DNA of 64,000 nt from Candidatus Flexicrinis proximus (lineage in GTDB: Bacteria; Chloroflexota; Anaerolineae; Aggregatilineales; Phototrophicaceae): the NCBI GenBank assembly GCA_016712885.1, contig JADJQF010000003.1, positions 558,001 to 622,000 on the forward strand, written 5' to 3'. Made by a program: the position numbers and the translations under genes. The notes under the pieces were generated by a model. It was not told the origin of the DNA. It saw only the letters and a list, made by a program, of their open reading frames with translations, and did not search any database. Below, piece by piece: positions 60,031 through 64,000 of this stretch. The first letter of the stretch is position 1. Each line of letters starts with the position of its first letter.

Positions 60031-61766
60031 CTACCTTTCCAGGTCCATTTCGCGCTCAAACAGCCTGCCGTAGAATTCGTCTGAGTTGATGAGTTGGTCG
60101 TGGGTGCCGTCAGCGACAACCCGACCTTCAGACATGACGATAATCCGGTCTGCATCCTTAACCGTGGCGATGCGATGCGCGATGATGATGCTTGTACGGG
60201 ACTTTAGGACCGTCCGCAATTCTCTGAGGATATCCGCAGCGGTGTGCGTATCCACGCTCGACAGCGCATCATCAAGGATCAGTATCGCGGGGTCGCGGAC
60301 GAGCGCACGCGCGATGGCGACGCGCTGCTTCTGCCCGCCGGACAGCATTACGCCCCGCTCGCCTACCATAGTTTCAAGCTGTTGCGGAAGTTGGGCGAGA
60401 TCGTTGCTCAGCCGCGAGATGTTGACGGCGCTGTGCAAATTATCGTCGCTGATATCCTCGCGGCCCATCACGACATTTTCCTGCAATTCACGGCTGAAGA
60501 GAAATGTACTCTGAGGAACGTAAGTAATGGCCCTACGCAGGGATTCGAGTTCAAAGTCGCGCACGTCGACGCCATCGATCCGCACGACTCCTTGGGATGC
60601 ATCATTGATGCGGGCCAAGAGATTCACAAGCTGTGTCTTGCCGCAGCCCGTAGGTCCAACTATCGCAACAACCTCACCTGCTTTGATCTTCAGATCAACG
60701 TTGCGGACGATAGGCATGTCATCCAGGTGAAGGCTTACGTTGTCGAATTCGATCTCCCCGCGAACCGGGGGAAGCGTGATTGAGATGGGCTTACTAGCAA
60801 TCTTCGCGGGCTGCAGCAGTGGCGCGATGCGGTTCAACGCACCTTTCGCCTGCTGATACCGCTGATAGACCGTACCAAGGTTGAGAAGCCAGACGCTGGT
60901 CACACCGAGATACAGCAGAAAGCTGGTGAAAGACCCAACGGTTAGTTCACCGTTGATGGCCATCACGCCGCCGATCATAACGACGATTGCGGCGGTCAGT
61001 TCGCTGACCATGTTTGGCAGCATTCCAACTGGTTCATTACGCCTGCGAAATCGCAGCCACTTTCTCCGGTATATGGCATTCTCCGCACGATACTTCCCGG
61101 CAATGTGGACCTCGCGCCCCGTAGTTTTGACCGTCTGAATACCAGTGACGGCATCCTGTACAAAACCGGCCAGAACGCCCCCTTGATCCTGGACCTCTTC
61201 AAATATGGGGTAATCGCCAGTCCAGCCCACACCTGGACTACGGTTGAAGCGGTAAGGATCGCAAAAACCATCAGGGTCAGGGGCAGATTAATGAACGAAA
61301 GCAAGATAAAGGTCGTGCCAAGCATGAAAATGGCTGTACCCGCCCGTAGAAACGCCAGAGCATTGAGACGCCATATCACGTTCATATCATTGTGAATGCG
61401 TGAAAGCAGGTCCCCACTAGCATACTTCTTGTAGAAGTCCTGTTCCAACGTAACCATGTTCTGAAATACAAGGTTGCGGAGGTCATAGTCAACTGAATAG
61501 GCGACTTCTCCGCTGTAGACTCGGAGCATGTTGTAGCCGTACAGGTTGGCGACGGCAAGCACAGCAATCGCGCCGACAAACATCAGCAGCTCGCTGTTCT
61601 CGACCCCGTCTCGCAGCCGGTCAATCAGGCTGCCGATCAAATACGGTTCAGCTGCTGTCGTTACGCCGCTTACCACGCCAAAAGCAATTGCCAACACCGC
61701 GGCGCGTTTGTGCTTGAGTACTTTGTCAGCAAGCCAATGTAGATTCAGGTCCACCCGCTCGGCCAA
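60031..61766 (-). pseudogene. Partner ABC exporter subunit, interrupted by a frameshift
   Basis: The membrane domain begins MAERVDLNLHWLADKVLKHK at 61766 and stays in frame to TVVQVWAGLAITP near 61210; the rest, from IFEEVQDQGGVLAGFVQDA to the end at 60031, is in another frame. Adding one base to the GGGG at 61207-61210 restores a 578-residue protein with a normal join (AITPIFEEVQDQ). The ATPase domain is intact: GPTGCGKTQLVNLL, LSGGQKQRVAIARAL, and ILILDDALSSVDTHTA, where Asp replaces the catalytic Glu. All domains are otherwise well kept, so a sequence error or very recent mutation is likely. Confidence 0.85.
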
Positions 61767-61913
61767 TGTCCCCGCCCCCGCAGATTAAGCAGTATCGCCA
61801 ATTGTGTTAAGGCATCGAAACGTATCCTAACAAAGCATATTCGACCAAATAAGGCCAATTGCTGGAGTAAGTCTTTAGTCCGCTGAAATCATCCAAACTG
61901 GTTTTGTACATCG

Positions 61914-61942
61914 TTGACAATAGGTTAGCGTTTCTGTAGAAT
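61914..61942 (+). promoter_or_regulatory. Consensus sigma-70 promoter of rpsA
   Basis: TTGACA (61914-61919) and TAGAAT (61937-61942), spacer exactly 17 bases. Transcription would start near 61949, giving a leader of about 180 bases ahead of the rpsA ATG. Confidence 0.85.
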
Positions 61943-62037
61943 CTTCCTCATCCTCGGGGGCACTAGAGGCTGCGCTTGCGTGATGCGGTCGCTTTGATTC
62001 AGCAGATGGCTTCTTCTCTTTCAAAGTGCTTGCGTTC

Positions 62038-62078
62038 ACTCGGTAGCTCAACTTTACATTAAGTCGAGTTCACCGAGT
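62038..62078 (+). promoter_or_regulatory. Long hairpin in the rpsA leader
   Basis: ACTCGGT (62038-62044) pairs with ACCGAGT (62072-62078), and inside it CTCAACTT pairs with AAGTCGAG with one mismatch. It lies in the 5' leader about 35 bases before the ribosome site GGAGGGG. Such leaders can serve S1 autoregulation. Confidence 0.5.
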
Positions 62079-62126
62079 TTTCTATTGCCTACTCACCGAG
62101 CACCATTTTGTCGGAGGGGTTTACCC

Positions 62127-63401
62127 ATGTACACAGTTTCACCTACTGCAAACGATTTCGACTTCGAGGCATTGCTTGAAGAGTCGTTTGCGACCGCGTC
62201 TTTTGAACGCGGCGACACTGTCAGCGGTACCGTATTGTCTGCTAACCACAAAGGACTTATCGTCGGCGTCGGTTCGATGCGCGACGGTTACGTGGAACGC
62301 GCAGATCTGGAGAAGATGGGTGCAGAACCCACCGATTTCCAGATCGGGCAAGAGGTTGACGTTACCATTATCCGTATGGAAGATGAAGACGGCAATCTCG
62401 TCCTTTCGATCTCGCAGGCACGCCAGAGCGAAGATTGGAAGAAAGCCGAAGAACTGCTTACGACACAAGATACCTGGCCCGGCTTCGTCACCGACGCTAA
62501 CCGCGGCGGCCTTATTATTCTGTTTGGTAATGTGCGTGGTTTCGTTCCGGCAAGCCACGTGTCTGATCTTCCGCGCGGCCTCAGTGAAGACGAGCGGCGT
62601 ACGTATCTGTCGCGGCTTGTCGGTCAGCCCATCAACCTGAAGGTGATCGAGGTCAACCGCAAGCGCCGCCGGCTTGTGTTCAGTCAGCGTGAAGCCCAGC
62701 GCAACAGCCGCGATGCGCGCAAAGAGTCGCTGTTGGGCGAGTTGAAGGAAGGCGAAATCCGCAGTGGCATCGTCAGCGGCCTGCGCGACTTCGGCGCCTT
62801 CGTTGACCTCGGCGGCGCAGATGGTCTGATCCATATTTCTGAGCTCGCCTGGCATCGCGTCAAGCACCCGAAAGAAGTCCTGAACGTCGGAGACCAGGTG
62901 CAGGTATATGTTCTGCGCCTCGATGATGAGGGCAAGCGCATCGGGTTGAGCCTTAAGCGGCTGCAGCCGAATCCCTGGTCAATGGTCGAGGAAATGTACC
63001 ATATCGGCCAACTGGTGGATGGCGTAGTCTCGCGTCTGGCGGACTTTGGCGCGTTCGTGAGCATGGAACCGGGCATTGAAGCTCTGCTCCACCTCAGCCA
63101 GATCGCTAACAACGCCCCGTCCCATCCGTCCCAGGTCATTTACGAGGGTGCACGCCTGTTAATGCGGGTGATCAGCATCGAACCCGATAAGCAGCGCCTG
63201 GGTCTGAGCCTCAAAGATGTGACTGAAGAAGAGAGATTCCGTTGGCAGGAGCAGAACCCGGAACGCCAGCTCTCGTCTCTGCTCAGCTCACAGGCTCACC
63301 ATAGCGCGGCGGCAGCGACTCCTGTAGAATTGGACGCGTCCAATCCCGAGGCCGAACCGGTTGTTGAGGTTGAGGTTGAAGCCGAACCAGAAAACGCCTA
63401 A
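62127..63401 (+). CDS. rpsA: Ribosomal protein S1 (four S1 domains)
   Basis: An mRNA-binding protein of the small subunit. 424 residues from ATG 62127; GGAGGGG upstream fixes this start over the frame that opens at 62085. Four S1 RNA-binding domains: about 32-100 (GDTVSGTVLSANHKGLIVGVG), 115-190 (WPGFVTDANRGGLIILFGNVRGFVP, shown as GFVTDANRGGLIILFGNVRG), 205-275 (GIVSGLRDFGAFVDLGGADGLIH, shown as GIVSGLRDFGAFVDLGGADG) and 295-360 (VSRLADFGAFVSMEPGIEALL, shown as VSRLADFGAFVSMEPGIEAL). The third and fourth have the conserved F-G-A-F core. An acidic Val/Glu-rich tail ends the protein. The short form is normal for non-proteobacteria. Followed by rpsU and infA. Confidence 0.96.
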   Translation: MYTVSPTANDFDFEALLEESFATASFERGDTVSGTVLSANHKGLIVGVGSMRDGYVERADLEKMGAEPTDFQIGQEVDVTIIRMEDEDGNLVLSISQARQSEDWKKAEELLTTQDTWPGFVTDANRGGLIILFGNVRGFVPASHVSDLPRGLSEDERRTYLSRLVGQPINLKVIEVNRKRRRLVFSQREAQRNSRDARKESLLGELKEGEIRSGIVSGLRDFGAFVDLGGADGLIHISELAWHRVKHPKEVLNVGDQVQVYVLRLDDEGKRIGLSLKRLQPNPWSMVEEMYHIGQLVDGVVSRLADFGAFVSMEPGIEALLHLSQIANNAPSHPSQVIYEGARLLMRVISIEPDKQRLGLSLKDVTEEERFRWQEQNPERQLSSLLSSQAHHSAAAATPVELDASNPEAEPVVEVEVEAEPENA

Positions 63402-63454
63402 GCGCGGTTTTCTGGCTAGAGGACACATACTCTGACGAAAGGGGGTGAGACAAC

Positions 63455-63655
63455 ATGGCTACTGTCCGTCTGAAGCCGAACGAATCGCAGGAACAACTGC
63501 TGCGCCGCTTCCGTAAGCGCGTGACAAATGCAGGAATTCTAAGCACTGTTCGCCGCAAGCGCTGGCACATCAGCAAGAGTGAACTGCGTCGTATCGAACA
63601 CAAGAAGGCGATCCGCCGCGCCCGCCGCCGTCAGGTGAAGGTTGGGGGTCGTTAA
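63455..63655 (+). CDS. rpsU: Ribosomal protein bS21
   Basis: 66 residues, rich in Arg and Lys, of normal length. The string ESQEQLLRRFRKRVTNAGILSTVRRKRW (first 20: ESQEQLLRRFRKRVTNAGIL) matches the bS21 pattern (E-x-x-LRRFKR-x-x-x-K-A-GIL-E-x-RRR), with the basic C-terminal helix KKAIRRARRRQVK. A strong GGGGGTGAG ribosome site precedes the ATG. bS21 sits by the anti-Shine-Dalgarno end of 16S rRNA and helps start translation, which fits its place between S1 and IF-1 genes. Confidence 0.92.
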   Translation: MATVRLKPNESQEQLLRRFRKRVTNAGILSTVRRKRWHISKSELRRIEHKKAIRRARRRQVKVGGR

Positions 63656-63699
63656 TAGTTGAATCACCGCAAACCCTGCGGCTGTCAGCAGTAAATTTC

Positions 63700-63730
63700 A
63701 CGCCGCTGTCGGGTTTTCCGGCAGCGGCGT
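63700..63730. terminator. GC-rich hairpin between rpsU and infA
   Basis: ACGCCGCTG (63700-63708) pairs with CAGCGGCGT (63722-63730), with inner CGG/CCG pairs and a GTTTT loop. There is no T tract after it, so it may be a partial terminator or an infA leader element. Confidence 0.5.
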
Positions 63731-63763
63731 CACTATTATCCAAGTAGATCAACACGGAGTTGT

Positions 63764-64000
63764 ATGGCCGAGGACAAGATTGAAGTAGAAGGCACTGTTG
63801 TCGAAGCGCTGCCGAATGCCCAGTTCATGGTTGAGCTGGACAATAAGCATCGTATACTCGCCTACCTGTCTGGAAAGATGCGCAAGTTCTATATCCGCAT
63901 CGCCCCGGGTGATAAGGTAAAAGTCGAGATGAGTGTGTATGACCCTGCGCGTGGTCGCATCATTTTCCGTCACCGTGATGGTCGCGGACCTAGTGAAGGT
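63764..64000 (+). CDS. infA: Translation initiation factor IF-1 (cut by the window end)
   Basis: ATG at 63764 with ACGGAG four bases ahead; 79 codons are visible before the edge. The protein MAEDKIEVEGTVVEALPNAQ, then SGKMRKFYIRIAPGDKVKVE and RGRIIFRH match IF-1 over its full OB-fold. Typical IF-1 has about 72 residues; here the frame continues past the usual end with a charged DGRGPSEG tail, so a short C-terminal extension is present. It binds the A site of the 30S subunit during initiation. Confidence 0.96.
   Translation, partial: MAEDKIEVEGTVVEALPNAQFMVELDNKHRILAYLSGKMRKFYIRIAPGDKVKVEMSVYDPARGRIIFRHRDGRGPSEG

Noticed and set aside
62139..62867. Long open frame antisense to rpsA (242 codons)
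   Set aside because: It lies wholly under S1 domains 1-3 and has no ribosome site or recognisable motif.

Overview
The window looks like an ordinary chromosomal segment of a Chloroflexota bacterium, most likely class Anaerolineae or a relative. This is inferred from gene content, not from a marker tree. The content includes a mevalonate pathway with an isopentenyl phosphate kinase, a class II HMG-CoA reductase, a DapL-type aminotransferase, a diderm-independent set of envelope and transport genes, and many GTG/TTG starts behind GGAGG sites. I see no insertion sequence, phage gene, integrase or CRISPR array. Coding density is high and base composition looks even throughout.

Layout. 1-5 kb: end of a probable MaoC-like gene, an acyl-CoA synthetase, and convergent to them a TPR/membrane protein and a CLC chloride protein with CBS and TrkA-C domains, then tRNA-Leu(GAG). 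5.4-13.3 kb (+): plsX, fabF, a TPR protein, trmFO, a DapL-like aminotransferase, hflX and a small membrane protein. 13.4-17.9 kb (-): a secreted beta-propeller-like protein, a HEAT-repeat protein, the RseP-type protease, and a mevalonate-phosphate decarboxylase. Divergent from these (18.0-20.7 kb, +) are a UbiA-type prenyltransferase, mevalonate kinase and isopentenyl phosphate kinase. 20.6-23.9 kb (-): a peptide ABC importer without ATPases. 24-30.4 kb (+): a PrsW-like membrane protein, an exported protein, a secreted trypsin-like protease, tlyA and typA. 30.4-32.7 kb (-): a cinA operon carrying what look like catalytically dead OMP-decarboxylase-like and orotate-PRTase-like proteins. 32.9-34 kb (+): an orphan MalK/UgpC-type ATPase. 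34.1-38.2 kb (-): HMG-CoA reductase, HMG-CoA synthase, a thiolase homologue without its nucleophile, and a DUF35 protein split into two genes. 38.3-40.7 kb: polysaccharide deacetylase, small membrane protein, serine-palmitoyltransferase-like enzyme. 40.8-45.9 kb (-): a three-gene helicase/helicase/PD-(D/E)XK nuclease operon. 46-50.3 kb (+): a potBCDA polyamine importer with a frameshifted potC. 50.6-56.7 kb (+): two-component system and a second peptide importer. 56.8-61.8 kb (-): exported cyclophilin and a heterodimeric ABC exporter, one half frameshifted. 61.9-64 kb (+): rpsA, rpsU and the start of infA.

How the parts fit. Two loci 14 kb apart supply isoprenoids: HMG-CoA synthase and reductase make mevalonate; mevalonate kinase, a decarboxylase and isopentenyl phosphate kinase suggest the branch through isopentenyl phosphate that is established for Roseiflexus. 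The adjacent UbiA-type enzyme would use a polyprenyl phosphate. The most unusual signals are (a) an archaeal-type thiolase/HMG-CoA synthase/DUF35 cluster whose thiolase has Asp in place of the nucleophilic Cys and whose DUF35 zinc ribbon has lost every Cys and is a separate 56-residue gene not easily noticed, and (b) a cinA operon in which three enzyme folds (CinA C-terminal domain, PyrF-like, PyrE-like) have all lost catalytic motifs. Both are inferred from sequence reading only. Two single-base frameshifts in C/G runs (potC, ABC exporter) may be sequence errors.
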